From positions 193,001-257,000 of the forward strand of contig CM055112.1 of assembly GCA_029204225.1 (NCBI GenBank): DNA of 64,000 bases, given 5' to 3'. Source of the stretch: Diphasiastrum complanatum. Lineage: Eukaryota > Streptophyta > Lycopodiopsida > Lycopodiales > Lycopodiaceae. Both the position numbers and the translations under genes were made by a program. The notes beneath the pieces were generated by a model. It was not told the DNA's origin and did not search any database. It saw only the letters and a program-made list of their open reading frames with translations. Shown here piece after piece: positions 1-16,332 of this stretch. Positions within the stretch are counted from its first letter, which is position 1. Each line of letters starts with the position of its first letter.

Positions 1-306
1 AGTAAAGTGTAGAGATTCAAGTCTAAACAATACTATTTAACTAAAGATTTCATCATAAATTTTATGACACAAAAACTTAGAATTTTGCTGCCTCGACACC
101 AATTCAAATAAAATATTCATAGACATTGCAGGATCTATTCAAGCATCTGTAATTGAGAAAAAAGTTGTCAGAACATGCAACTGTTCAAGGTATATTATCG
201 TGTGTTAAAGTTCTATGCGCTCCTTTATATCTATATGAGATTTTTTTTTCATCTCTTGGTTTGCTAGCAATCAAAAGTTTTCTATGGACCACTTTTCTGT
301 ACTGAG

Positions 307-4614
<4,308 letters not shown>

Positions 4615-5231
4615 GACAGTGCATGAGACTGAGAACCCTTCACCTACAGTTAAATATTGTGGTCCACTAACCCCTCTTATCCTAAGGTTAGGAACTCACA
4701 CAGTGTAGGACAATTGAATTAATGTTTGTGTCATGCAAAATAGATCACAATTCTATTGTTGAAAGTTTTCCAATATGCCATAATCAAATGTGTGTCATTT
4801 TTTTCAACACTATCAACAATGAATTGATTCATATGCCCACCTAAGATTGTATGTTTTGTATTGGCACATAACAACATACCTTGGACAATTTAAAATCTAG
4901 GATTTCTGTCATAGAATAAGAAAATTCACATTATTCTTTTGATGAAATTTAAAGCATTTAACTTTACTAGCCTACCACAAGCAACTACAAGCCATATAGA
5001 ACTCTTCTATTATCACTTGTTCACCATTTATTGTTAGTTTTCTCAAAGCATCATAAACTCATTGACATGTTAGCCAGTTTTTTTGGTTGCTAAATTTAGC
5101 TAAAACTGAGAGCTGATAATGTAGCTAAATTTTTTTATTGTTTAGCTATATAAGGATAGATGTTGAAGTTAGCTTTCCAGAGGTACTGATTTCATTTCAT
5201 TTGGATCAATATTGAGGAACTTATTGTCAAT
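4615..5231. other. No gene seen: AT-rich spacer
   Basis: AT-rich sequence between the tandem duplication and arm 2 of the inverted duplication. No coding homology, LTR end or RNA gene was recognised. Confidence 0.6.
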
Positions 5232-5352
5232 CTTGATCACGACCTCTTTGATGTCTAGCATAATGATAGTAGCCCCCCGTATTATTCTTTTTGAGGCGAC
5301 TGACCTGATATGTGCTTGATATAGTTGTTGACACAGTGCATTGTAATTGCAG

Positions 5353-6648
5353 GTGGATTTGATTGGAGGATATTATGACGCCGGGGACAATGTTAAGTTT
5401 GGATTCCCAATGACGTTCACGATAACCATGCTGTCATGGAGCTTGGTTGAAATCGGCCATGAGCTGGATGATGCTGGAGAGCTGAAAAATGCTAGGAATG
5501 CGGTTCGCTGGGGCTCTGACTACTTGCTCAAGGCAGCTGCAACCCCCAACCAACTGTGGGTGCAGGTGAGGACTATACCAGAGTTCTGCTAGCCATAGAT
5601 TATAGGCTTCAAGTAAGTAGAGCATATATTCTACTGAATGCCGCATCGTTGCTATCGGTTGGAGGTTGTTCATTGGTTGAAACTTGGCAGGTAGGAGATC
5701 CGAATGCCGACCATCAGTGCTGGGAGAGGCCTGAAGAAATGGACACCCCAAGGACAGCATATCAAGTGAATGCGCAGAATCCTGGTTCTGACGTTGCAGC
5801 TGAGACAGCTGCAGCTCTGGATGCCGCCTCAATTGTATTCCGGAACGCAAACCCCGCATACTCGAGCGAGCTTCTTTCGGTCGCAAAGAATGTATCCTTA
5901 TCATAACTTCATCTTCGTCTATTCGCAAGATTTTTTATTAAGCTGTCTACACACCAACGGCAACTTGTTATTATTGGAACGTGCTTTCTGCGTCTGGACT
6001 CTTGTGAAGTGGTCATTGTCGGTTTTCCACTGCAGGGTTTTGCGTTCGCGGACCAGCACAGGGGTGTCTACAGTGATGCTTTGGGATTGGCCGTTTCTCC
6101 CTTCTACACATCTTATTCCGGCTATAAGGTACCTTTTCAATGACAGGTTTTATCTCCTTTTGGGAACTGCTTCATTGATTTTGATAAGATTTGCTGTTAT
6201 TATGCTCGCCAGGATGAATTGTTATGGGGTGCTGTATGGCTTTACAAGGCCTCAAGAGATAAAAGCTACCTGAATCACATCAACAACATTGAAGTTGATC
6301 AGGAAGCTACCAGTCTTCTTGACTGGGATAACAAGTATTGCGGTGCTCAGGTCTTACTATCTAAGGTAAGAAGGGATAGCGAGAAAATCGTGATTAGACG
6401 TTGAACTTTTATCCTCCCATGAAATTCTAAGTCAGATTTGATTCGGATGTTTCATGCAATCTTTAGTGGTTATATCGTTACGAGCACGTGAGCGTGCAGT
6501 GGTATTGATTATTCCTTCATGATTATGGTTCAGATGTTTCTTTCTGGAAAGCACAAAACACTGCAATTAGAATCTAAAGCTCGCGCAGATGATTGTATTT
6601 GCTCGTTCCTTCCAGACGTTCCAAACTCTCAAGCAACTATAACTCCAG
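5353..6648 (+). pseudogene. GH9 endo-1,4-beta-glucanase, copy 2, lacking both ends
   Basis: Five exons are clear with GT-AG borders: 5353-5565 ([15 protein letters not shown] region), 5691-5891, 6036-6128, 6213-6365 and 6535-6648. All but the last are open and in phase. The exon at 6535-6648 is 114 bp against 115 in copy 1, a 1-base deletion that breaks the frame. There is no exon 1 upstream on this strand, and the last two exons, which carry the catalytic VHHRASSLP and GGPD motifs, are deleted; sequence jumps straight to the 3' flank. Exon 3 here is the undamaged version of the one frameshifted in copy 1. A product would lack the signal peptide and the active-site C-terminus. Confidence 0.9.
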
Positions 6649-7121
6649 GTTTTCACAAAATCGCATAGAACTTTAACGCACGATAGTATACCTTGAACAG
6701 TTGCATGTTCTGACAACTTTTTTCTCAATTACAGATGCTTGAATAGATCCTGCAATGTCTATGAATATTTTATTTGAATTGGTTTCGAGGCAGCAAAATT
6801 CTAAGTTTTTGTGTCATAAAATTTATGATGAAATCTTCAGTTAAATAGTATTGGATTTCTATCAATTGGCTTTGCTTGAGATTCCTCCCATAGTTTTCGC
6901 CAATCTTTCATGGACATCCTCTTTAGAGGCATCTCTCTCTCAACTCTTCCTTTAAAACCTCTTCTATGAGTGTCTCTGAATGGATGGCCTTCATGCAAGT
7001 ATTTACGATGATTTTCATAAACCACTTTTTTGAGACTATAGGAGTACCTTTCCACAAGATTTGGCCTGCACAAAAAACAACCATTTTTTCCAGCCTGCCC
7101 AACAAATGGATACTATCAATC

Positions 7122-7125
<4 letters not shown>

Positions 7126-7181
<56 letters not shown>
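7126..7181. repeat. (TC)n microsatellite, ~56 bp
   Basis: An uninterrupted TC dinucleotide run followed by a short ACACAC stretch. Open frames across it encode only Ser-Leu or Arg-Glu repeats and are not genes. The flanking sequence 6843-7125 has no recognised gene. Confidence 0.98.
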
Positions 7182-7186
<5 letters not shown>

Positions 7187-7205
7187 GTGAATGAGTCTAT
7201 TATGG

Positions 7206-7394
7206 TTGATTGAATATGGAAATCAAGATTAACTACATCTAATCATTCTATTTTTCTTTTAGAAGCAAGTGAGAGATTAACTTCATCTAATCATTCTATT
7301 TGGATTTTTCTGTTTAGAAGCAAGTGAGAGATTAACTTCATCTAAATATTCTATTTGGATTTTTCCTTTTAGAAGCAAGTGAGAGATTAACTTC
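7206..7394. repeat. 55-bp tandem repeat, about three copies
   Basis: The phrase AGAAGCAAGTGAGAGATTAA recurs at 7261, 7316 and 7371, an exact 55-bp spacing, each followed by a similar CATCTAA..TTCTATTTGG stretch. A partial copy precedes them from about 7206. No function is evident. Confidence 0.9.
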
Positions 7395-8329
7395 AAAGTA
7401 TCGTGGCACTCATCCCATGGCTCAATATTTATTGGCCAAACTATACTTGAAGTGTCATAAGGGTCAAAGATTAAAGCATTTTCAAAAAACACTTTAAAGA
7501 GTTTACTTATCATCTTGCATTTGCATGGTAGTATCCACTGTCTGATCAGCATGAACAGGCATTCCATGGTCATGTTGCATGATCGGCACAGAGTCCGAAT
7601 CCCCTGTTTCTTCATCTATCGGCCCCTGCTGTGCTCGAGAACCGTAGGAAGCATATTAGACCTCCACCTCATCCCCTTGCAGTGTGAGTATTGAAATGAT
7701 ACTACTGACTGCCACTATTGGCACGGAACTAGTCTGCAATGAATTAACTTCCTGATTGTATAATATTCCAAATGCTTCACATATCCTGGTGATATGTGCA
7801 CCCCATTCATGGTACTTACTTTGCACCATCGAGGCACTTCTTGAACTGCTTATATGCAATCGTACCCCAAGAAAAAGGTGTACCTTTCAAAGCAGCTTGA
7901 ATCAATGCAAAGTTTTTCACCGATATATATTGATTGGTGTGTCATGCAAAAATCATTTGATTGAACCATCTCCCCAAAGCACCTAGGGAGGACGATTGGC
8001 AGAGACTCAGCTTGTAGCCCTATTCGTTATTGAAAGCTTCTGCGGGAAAAAACTCTGCCATCTTTACCGAAGATATGTTCATCGTATCCCCATCTATGGG
8101 GGATGGTATTTGTGAACATCTCCTTTGAGATTGGAATATTAATGTCATGCACTTGTGTGAACCTGTGATCCTCTGATTCTTTCTTGATGTTGGTCAAAAA
8201 CTCCACAACCGCATCCTCGACGATCTTGTTTAGAATAACCTGCTGTCATCCAACCGCAACTATTTCAGATAATCTTGAATCATGGCACCCTTGACCTCCA
8301 TGAGTTTGATGCTCCCAACTGGCGTTGCA
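7395..8329. other. No gene assigned; probable 3' part of the gypsy remnant
   Basis: Short minus-strand frames occur at 7283-7615 and 7656-7859, but no family is recognised. Position directly downstream of the gypsy integrase suggests decayed element sequence. Confidence 0.4.
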
Positions 8330-8339
8330 ACGTAATCCC

Positions 8340-9285
8340 TACTTTCATAATGTCAAATAGAGAATAAATAAACCTTGACGCGACTGTTGTTGACAACAAA
8401 TGGTAACCCTGGCGGGTTCTGCCATGCTATTGTCACATTGTTTCCAAAAATATGGATAATCCGATATGGTCCTTCCCAATGCTAGTCTTTGGATTTCAAC
8501 GTATTTCTGATACTCCCAGGGTAGTACAACACTAGATCCCCCTTCTTAAGATCTCGCTCATGTATGTGCTTGTCAAACCATCGGGCTTGCTATTGTTTAA
8601 TCACCCAGTTCATCCAATAGGCATAGCCTCTATGCTCTTCCAACTTTTCCAATGCAATTAATTGTCCATGCGTAGCCTAATCATGGCCCAAATTATATGC
8701 GGCTTGAATGCGCAAGGTTGGCAAAATGAATTCATACGGCATAACTATGTCTGTTCCATAGACTAATTGGAATGGTGTATAACCCATTGAAAGCTTATAG
8801 GTTGTGCAATAAGCCCTCAATGTTGGTTGTAAAAACTCATGCCAAGAACGTCCTTTCTCTAGCATTTGTTTAGTGATAATAGCCTTCAACGTCTTATTAG
8901 TAGCCTCAGCCTGACCATTACCATGTGGATAATAAGAGGTGGACATTTTATGAATAATACGAAACAAATATGTCATTTCTTTTATCGTATCATTCCCAAA
9001 ATGCGGTCCCCTATCAGACATGATTTCTAATGGACATCCAAACCGTGTCAGAATATGATTGAATATGAACTTGGCCGTAGATTTTGTGGTGTTATCCCGC
9101 AAAGCTTTTGCTTCTACCCACTTCGTAGCATAATCTGTTGCTACGATCATATATTTATGACCATTCGTGATTGTGGGTTTATTTTTCCAATAAAGTCCAG
9201 TCCCCACTACCGAAATGGTTTTATAGGTCGTAATAGTACCAACGGATAATCCATCGTAGGTACCAGCCTTCCTTGTCTTTGGCAT
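8340..9285 (-). pseudogene. Ty3/gypsy integrase core and C-terminal module
   Basis: Integrases of this family insert the element DNA. The core shows the three acidic positions in context: ATDYATKWVEA, SDRGPHFGN and YYPHGNGQAEATNKTL. After about 8677 the frame is broken, but GDLVLYYPG and HWEGPYRI, typical of the gypsy integrase C-terminus, can still be read to about 8340. The core alone is open for about 200 residues. It continues directly from the zinc-binding module in a different frame. Confidence 0.9.
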
Positions 9286-9711
9286 GCATCAAAGTTATGA
9301 CAAAATGCAGTTGTGTCCTTCCAAAGATTAGGCCACCAGAAACCAGCCTGTAAAATCTTCCTTATCGTAATTTCTGAAGCAAAAGGGCCCCCCGCAACAC
9401 CAGAGTGAGCTTCATCCATAATTGTCCGAATGCCTTTTGATTGAAAACAATGACGCAGGATTTTATCATGACCGCATCTATACAATTGACCTTCGATCAC
9501 CTGAAAAACTTGTGATTGCCAAATCAACAGACCGTTGAGATTTCTTAAGATGGTCAGGAAAAGTCCTGTGCGTCAAGAAGTTAAATAGATCAGTGTACCA
9601 GGAATCATATACTAATTCAGACACAAACAACTGTGCATCATGCATTTCATCAATGCCTTCTTCCTCGTTGCCTGTTTGAATACGATACAATTGATCGGCT
9701 ACAGTATGCAC
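9286..9711 (-). pseudogene. Ty3/gypsy integrase N-terminal zinc-binding module and linker
   Basis: The module reads HSGVAGGPFAS, WWPNLWKDTTAFCHNFDACQRQGR, i.e. the spaced His-His-Cys-Cys pattern that precedes the integrase core. It overlaps the core frame by a frameshift around 9210-9280. Upstream to 9711 is a weakly conserved frame that should be the RNase H to integrase connection. Confidence 0.8.
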
Positions 9712-9758
9712 TCGTCCAGGCCGAATTCACACTTCAAACTCAAATTCTTGGAACAGAA

Positions 9759-10410
9759 TCATCCAACGTGCAATCCTACCCATAATCGTAGGTTTATGTA
9801 TAAGGTAAAGTAGCGGTTGATGATCCATATAGGCGATAAATTTATTATCAAGAACGAAGCATCACAATGTACATGAAATGGTTTGCTCCAATCCGGTGGC
9901 CAAAGAATGGGTGCATTAACCAATGCGTCAATTGAATTCTTAAATGCCTTATAGCACTTGATAGTAATTTTATCTATTGTCCCTTTTTTCAATACCTCAT
10001 ATAGCACAAGTTCTGTTAGAATATGCATAAATATAATAGCGATGATATCCCGTCATTCCCAAAAAAGTTTGCATTTCCTTTTTGGAACCCGCATACTCTT
10101 AATCACCTCGATGTTTGCTGGATCAATGGACAAACCTTCTTTCGAGATGATCTCCCTAGCAGAACTCCGTGTTGCACACAGAAAGTGCATTTCTTTGGAT
10201 TCAAACTAATGCCAAATTCATAACATCTCTAAAGACATTTCTCCAAGTACTCTAGATGATCATTCACATCATCGTACAAACAAAAATCATCCAAGAAAAT
10301 TTTCATAAATCGATCCAAATACTCATAAAATGCCTTTGTCATCACGTGTCCATGCTGTGGGGAACACCGCTACAGACAAGATTTACAAAGGGTGAGAGCC
10401 GAGTTATTGT
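9759..10410 (-). pseudogene. Ty3/gypsy reverse transcriptase and RNase H fragment
   Basis: Reading the minus strand, FLDDF (around 10284-10300, the equivalent of the RT catalytic aspartate pair) is followed by LEYLEKC, a stop, and then SLNPKKCTF. The next frame has CYKAFKNSIDALVNAPIL and HVHCDAS, the start of the RNase H region. The 5' part of RT, including the VDYR motif, is missing. Stops and frameshifts show it is dead. Confidence 0.85.
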
Positions 10411-10984
10411 AAGTTTCTGGCATTCAGTCTTCATGTTAATTGCAAGCAGCAAGAAGATTTTACCTTGCCTAAGACCTTTTAAGTGATTAATATGTGGGCG
10501 CTGTGTACTGTGCATTAGCTAGGACTCTTGTAATCAATTGATGAGATGTTATATAACATGTCGTTGTTGTTGAATACTTTGCATAAATCTTGCTGTAATC
10601 ATTGTATGGACAGTAGTTTGTAATAGTTCTTCTCTGTTAAGTTGTAACATGTTTTTGGATATCCTGCTGATATAGAGTGCAATCTGGTTTGAATAGTGGT
10701 TCTGTAATAGATCGTGAATGTTATTGAATTAGGCTCTGATATGTTGGATTGAGATTACAATCGCTTCTATGGTAGTTAATGTCAGGAGAGGATCTCAGAG
10801 ATTAATTCATGTTAATTTAGGGGTTCCATTGTTGTAATCAGGACCAGGTAGTTAAGGGATAAAAACACACCCCTAACACCTTTTTGGTTCCATTGCCGGG
10901 ACCAATTCTTTGTGGTAGCATATTATGGAGTGAAACGGATTTGAATTGTGGGTAGAATTAGCAGAGGAGGAAGTAGATTTGCTT

Positions 10985-11250
10985 CCAATGTCTACAGGCA
11001 AAGTTGGGTTTGTATACATTATTGACTACACACCGTGGCTGAGTCCTATTGTGATTGTTCCAAAGAAAACGATACTTTACGAGTTTGTGTGGATTACCGT
11101 AAGCTCAACTCATTTACAATAAAGGATTATTTTCCATTGCCATTAACAGAGCAAAGCAGGATAGGGAGAAAACAATGTTTATTTTAGAATGGGGTGCATA
11201 CGCTTACAATATAATGCCATTCAGGTCTAAAAATTCGCCAGTAGCAAACT
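10985..11250 (+). pseudogene. Ty3/gypsy reverse transcriptase scrap
   Basis: WLSPIVIVPKK, then after a frameshift LRVCVDYRKLNSFTIKDYF, identify the fingers region of a gypsy reverse transcriptase. The similarity fades near IMPFRSKN, where GLKNAP would be expected. It lies on the opposite strand from the larger remnant just upstream and is a separate insertion or rearranged piece. Confidence 0.8.
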
Positions 11251-11336
11251 CATCTCGATATAAGATGCATTCATTGGGAAATGCATGAATACTCTTGTAA
11301 TCCATGTTGACCGCGGATAGCATTTTTTTTTTGGAC

Positions 11337-11525
11337 AAGTACCAAACCTTCTTTATCAAACTTACGAGTTTTTGGATGTACTACTTTTGCACAGATACCT
11401 CATGATCTCAGGAAGAAGCTCGACTTCCAGAGTATCAAGTGTGTTTTAATCAGCTACACTACAAGCTGTTTGATACCATCGAGTCGAAGATATTCACTAG
11501 CCGGGATGTCATCTCCATCACACAT
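11337..11525 (+). pseudogene. Copia integrase C-terminal scrap
   Basis: This ~190-bp stretch is nearly the same as 38850-39058 (TKPSLSNLQVF, DLRKKLDFQSIKC, SRDVI), the region after the integrase core in copia elements. It has an internal deletion of about 15 bp relative to that copy. No other part of the element is present here. Confidence 0.85.
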
Positions 11526-12663
11526 AATTTGTGGGTCATTTGCATTCATCTGGAAAAATTGTGTGCATAGGATTTATGAAATTCTTGGGTGTGTATTTCT
11601 TTATTTACTTGGTTGATTGTAGAATTTGGAACTCATAATCTGGTTAAGAATCGGATTGGAAGAATATTCTTGGAATCCAATATTTTTCCTTGTGGAAAAG
11701 ATTTCAGAATGATTCTAATATTTTCTGAGTTGTATGTTGTGCATATGCTCCAGTATTATTTAATGATTAAGTATGTTTTGGAATCCTATAAATTATGATT
11801 AACGAATCATAAGATTCTAAATGTTTATGATTAATGGATCATAAATTGATACTTAGAAGTCATTAGAAGATTATAAGAAAATGTGAGGATTCTTAAGTTA
11901 ATGAGTAATTCTTAATCAATTGGGTGAGTCAAGAATTTAGATCTGTTAGTTGAACTCTAAATTTTTTTACTCCAGCACATACTTGAGATTGTGTGGATCT
12001 CACAGGCATTTTCATTAAGTAATTGCTTACTTATGAGGAATTTGCTTACCTTATAGATTGTAGTTTATAAGTGCTTGTGTGCAAAGTTTAGTCTATATCT
12101 CCAGATTTATAGGAGACAGATAAATCTATTAAGATATAGATAGTTGCGAATTTTTTTGCATGTGGTGCTAGAAATGGGGCTATTAACCCATTACAGTAAC
12201 TACAATACTCTTGATTGAGTTATATTTGTCTGAGACTTGATGGATCTCCTAGAGATTTTAGATGACTGAATTGTGGTATTTTAGAATATTTGGATAATCT
12301 AAGAATATTTGTACCAAGAAACCTTATTTTCTGCAATAAATTGAAATGGAATTTCTTCAGCTTTCGAATTTGATTTTTGAAATAAAGTAAAATCACCCAG
12401 TGTTTCATGTACTTGAGATTACATGAAAGTGATGAGTTTTTTTTTGGAGAAGATCAACTCATTTGGAAGATTTATAGCTTAGTTTATCTTTGCGGATTTG
12501 AGTTAGTATTCATGAGTAGAGGCAAGCAACTGAAGAATTGTTGCATCTCTGAGTACTTATTCAGATGGAAAGATCAGACTAAGAATAATGATTCATGGGG
12601 AAGACTTGAAAGCTTATCGAATAGTTTCATGTTTTTCTTTTTCCAGTTCTAAGGACAGAACCT
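11526..12663. other. No gene seen: AT-rich
   Basis: Very AT-rich sequence with only short frames. No domain, LTR pair or RNA gene recognised. Confidence 0.5.
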
Positions 12664-12690
12664 ATTTAAAGGAGGAAGAATGTTACAACC
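12664..12690 (+). promoter_or_regulatory. Candidate polypurine tract and 3' LTR start
   Basis: AAAGGAGGAAGAA is followed immediately by TGTTACAAC, the arrangement of a polypurine tract and the TG start of a 3' LTR. No matching second LTR was found in the window, so this is only a suggestion. Confidence 0.35.
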
Positions 12691-15669
12691 ATATTCCACT
12701 AAGGACATGGAATAGTCCTAATATGGTAGACCGGCCCTCCAATGTTCGAGATTATTGGTCACACCTAGATTTTATTCCACGTCGAGGCTTGTTGGTGACT
12801 AATGACCTTAAGAGGACCCAGACACTATAATTGAGACATATGGAGCAGTGCATGTACGTGTGACTGATATAGGTAGGAGGTATGCATGAAGAGCTGTGAT
12901 CTATATATAGTTGACCTGCATGGGGATTGCATGGGTTCATGCACAAGATCCTACTCTCTATATAATGAGGTAGTGATTATTCCTTCGACAATTTTGGTCT
13001 AGGTCACCAGTTGAACTTTTCTCCTCTTGCTATCATATGTCATGGCTTGGGGGCTAGATTCAGGAAGATTCTCCAAGAGGGATCTAGGATTGGTTGGGTG
13101 GTTTTGCTCCATAGTCTCTCTTGTGTTTTCCTATCCTCATCTTAGGAGCTTTTCCCTAGTCGTCTTTACACCCTTGCTTATCAGTGTTTGTAATTTCTCA
13201 TCCTATGTGAGGAATAAGGTTGGATTATGAGTTGAGAGCTCCTAAATTCCTTAAGAATGCTTCTTGAGAGATTGTATGAAAATAGATTCAACAAAATATG
13301 AGGCATGTGGGGTGGGTAGAGATTTCATTCCATTTCACCCATTCTAATTTCGGAGGTTCAAAATATTTTTTATCATTGTGAGCTTGGGAGCTTCCCTAGA
13401 GTGTCTTTCTTGAGAGACAATTATTCAACTTTAAGAGAGTGTGAGAATTAGAATTCATTGAAAAAATCGTTCGTCCTCTTTTCAAATTTCATTCTTGAGG
13501 AAAGATATGAATATCAGTTCTGGATGCTTCTTTTAAGCTGAGCATTAGAGTACAATCATTTTGAAAATCGACCACCACTGAAGGAAAAGCGTCATCTTAG
13601 CTAGTTGTGAGCTATTAGATCTTCATTCTCTCTCTACTGGCAAAGGTTGTGAATTCTTGAACCAGAGCTCCCATGAAGGTGAGAGCTTCATCAATGTACA
13701 TACTCAATGTACTATCTAGCGAGCCACTACCTTATGAAATACATTATACATTTTAGTGAAGGAAGACCACTATTGATCGGTACACTCTCACTAGGAAAGA
13801 ATATGAGTTTATTGGAGAGCAAGCACTTGTCTAATATCTATTCGAACTACCAGTACCTCGTATGGGCATGTTGATCCATCGCAGGGCTACTACGTAATCT
13901 TTTGCGTAGAATGCTATCTTTTAGAGGACTTGAAGAAGTGATACTCTATTCTTATATCTATTACCTCTGCTATCTAGGCATGACTATCAATGTTGAATGT
14001 ACAGCATTCCATCTGAGTAGATAAGCATAATAGAAGAAAGAAAAAAAGAGAAAAAAAGTTAGCTCATCACTACCATAAAGAAATGTTTGACAATTTCTAG
14101 AGTGCTACCATTGGAGATGTGATTCTGACCATCGCTGCTATAGATGAATTCCTTCATCAGAAGTGTTGTCCATCACACTTTTTTGGACAATATATTCACT
14201 ACTAATCATTGTTGACAGAGAAGAGAGCAACCTCTACTCAGAAATCAGTATGTTTCCTTCTGTCTGCCATCACATTTCAGAGAAGGTTGTTTCCTTCTAC
14301 TCCATCGCATTTTAGAGAAGGTTGTCCACTTCAGAGGAAAGAGAGAGAGGAGTTTCTATCCTCCCTGACCTAGAAATTCATCACACTTTAATAAATTGAA
14401 AGAAAAGATACATTGACACTCATTTTTCAACTATCATGCCTTGAGCTACATCACCACCATCATCAAAAAGTGGAGTCGTCAAAGAAAGAACTTCCGATTT
14501 CAGATTTTTTAGCGGGTCGATTGGAGGAGGAACCATCAACTAAATTTCAGGTATCACCCTTTTGCATACAGTTTGAGTTCGGTTATGAGCTTTGTATTGA
14601 GAATGTTATTGAGTATTGTTTGTGTCTTGACAAATCATTGTTGAAATTTGAGTCATGTATATTGAAATGATAATCTCACCCTATCTCCTCAAAATACAAG
14701 AGATAGGTATATACTCGACATGGTTGAAATATACCATTTAGAGCTAAGAACTCAACCTACTGGCATATTCACTTAGGACCACAGTGGCTAGGACACCCCA
14801 TTGGAATATATGGTTCCTAGTCTCTCACTATCGAACATCTAGAAACCAAGATGTTTAGGGATTGGACACATCACTTGGAAAAATGTTTTCTTATCAATTG
14901 AAGCATCCACAGTCTGTCATAGAGAGTACCAAGTCATTAGTGAATGGAAAGATAAATTTTATGAACTCGCGTTGTTGAGAAAATCACTGGATACCTAGTT
15001 TAGAGTACTCTCGGGAATCGTTTGGATGTTGCGATTAAATATTCCCGTAGGACCAGGTATTCCTTATGTCGAGACATCATATTTGAACATCGGGATACTC
15101 ATTGGATCACTTGACAAAGATCACCAAAAGATGGTGCAAAGATGAGGTCCGTCATTTAGACGTCTAACCTACTTTCAATAGTGAATTGTAGTAGTGACTG
15201 AGACTCTCTTTAGCTGGTATGGTACTGAAATGTCTATGTTTTTCTCATGATTCTATCCTCTAGAATAGGATCAGAATTATGACATCTCTTGTTTTCCTTA
15301 GATCTATGATGGGTAAAATACAAAGCTCGATTGATTCCATTATTTTCTCGAGTCTCAATGCTCCCAAAAGCGATACTATACAAGTGAGATGTAGTAACAT
15401 AAGGGATGTCAAAACCTAGCGAAAGACTTGGGTGGAACATCTTCCTTGATGATAGCTCAGAATTGCGTGGTACATGGTATGTTTCTCTTATAACAATACT
15501 CTCTCACTTCCTTGAAGTACACCTCACTCTCTAGAAAAGGATTAGAATTCAAATATCTCTAGAATGGTGATAATTTATAATAGTCAAAATAAGAGGCTCT
15601 AGACACCTCGTGATTTCACCTAGACGTATGACCCCTAGGATAGATATATTCCTTTGTTGATATATCAGT
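12691..15669. other. No gene seen: degenerate, possibly LTR-derived
   Basis: No coding homology recognised. A frame at 14413-14670 and others look like chance. The segment may contain decayed LTR sequence downstream of the candidate polypurine tract. Confidence 0.45.
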
Positions 15670-16322
15670 TTTGAACGTACATATGATTTTATTCAAGTTC
15701 TAGTGGCTAAAAAGGCCAAAAACTAGTTTTCTAGTCATATGACACATGACATCAATCTATTGATTGCATGAGCCACATCCTCAGGTTAGGTGTCACATAC
15801 CATGTGTAGAGGACAGCTCACACGTGTGGAATAAGCTGAAGAAGGCGAGTTTTGACTTCTTAAAGTTTTCTAAGTAGATCTCCATATAGTAGGAAATTGG
15901 ACCAAAAGTGCTCAAAATAGAAAGTCTGATCCAAGAGTCAATTTTGCATGATGATTCACCATATGACAAAGCATCCTCACACGTGTGAGATCTGATGCAT
16001 GATCAGTACCTCAAGCTCCAAGAAATGTATAAATAGAGGCATATTTGGCCATAATCAATATGAAACATCAATCTTGATTTTGGAAAAAAATTTGTGTCAA
16101 TCTCTCCATTTGTCTTCATTTGTTTTGAATGATTTGAGGTTCTATCATAGTGTACTTTGTTTTCAAGTTGGAGTCCGTACTCTGACAGGTTTTCACACAT
16201 GTGAAACTAGCAAGTACATTTATCTTCATTAATGATTGTTCTTGTTAGATTTTCATGCCTAGAATTGATCTAGATTGATCTAAATCTTGTGTAGATTGAT
16301 AGATCAATTGTATCTAAAATCC
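15670..16322 (-). mobile_element. LTR (or LTR fragment) of a copia-like element, minus orientation
   Basis: This ~650-bp block is the reverse complement of 46839-47490. On the minus strand both copies are preceded by the same CAAGAGG.ATTGGA polypurine-like tract, and the plus-strand copy then starts TGTTAGAT, which fixes the orientation as a 3' LTR. It carries palindromes CACACGTGTG at about 15822 and 15974 and CACACATGTG at about 16193, and an AT-rich TATAAATA box on the plus strand near 16025. The internal element next to it is lost. Confidence 0.75.
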
Positions 16323-16332
16323 AATACCTCTT

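Larger units (their letters stand above)
8330..10410 (-). mobile_element. Ty3/gypsy retrotransposon remnant (RT to integrase)
   Basis: Domains appear in the order expected for Ty3/gypsy when read on the minus strand: reverse transcriptase (about 10410-10060), RNase H region (10028-9759), zinc-binding HHCC module (9527-9300), integrase core (9250-8700) and a C-terminal GPY/F-like module (about 8590-8340). Several stops and frame changes interrupt it. No gag, protease, LTR or primer site was recognised, so both ends seem lost. Confidence 0.9.

Noticed and set aside
5434-5928. 164-codon minus-strand ORF across GH9 copy 2
   Set aside because: It is the antisense shadow of the GH9 exons on the plus strand; the plus-strand exons have splice sites and family motifs.
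7206-7394. 55-bp direct repeats as a CRISPR-like array
   Set aside because: The copies are contiguous with no unique spacers, and the genome is a plant's.
14413-14670. 85-codon ORF with a poly-His run
   Set aside because: The run comes from a CAC/CAT repeat; no homology, no splice sites, AT-rich surroundings.
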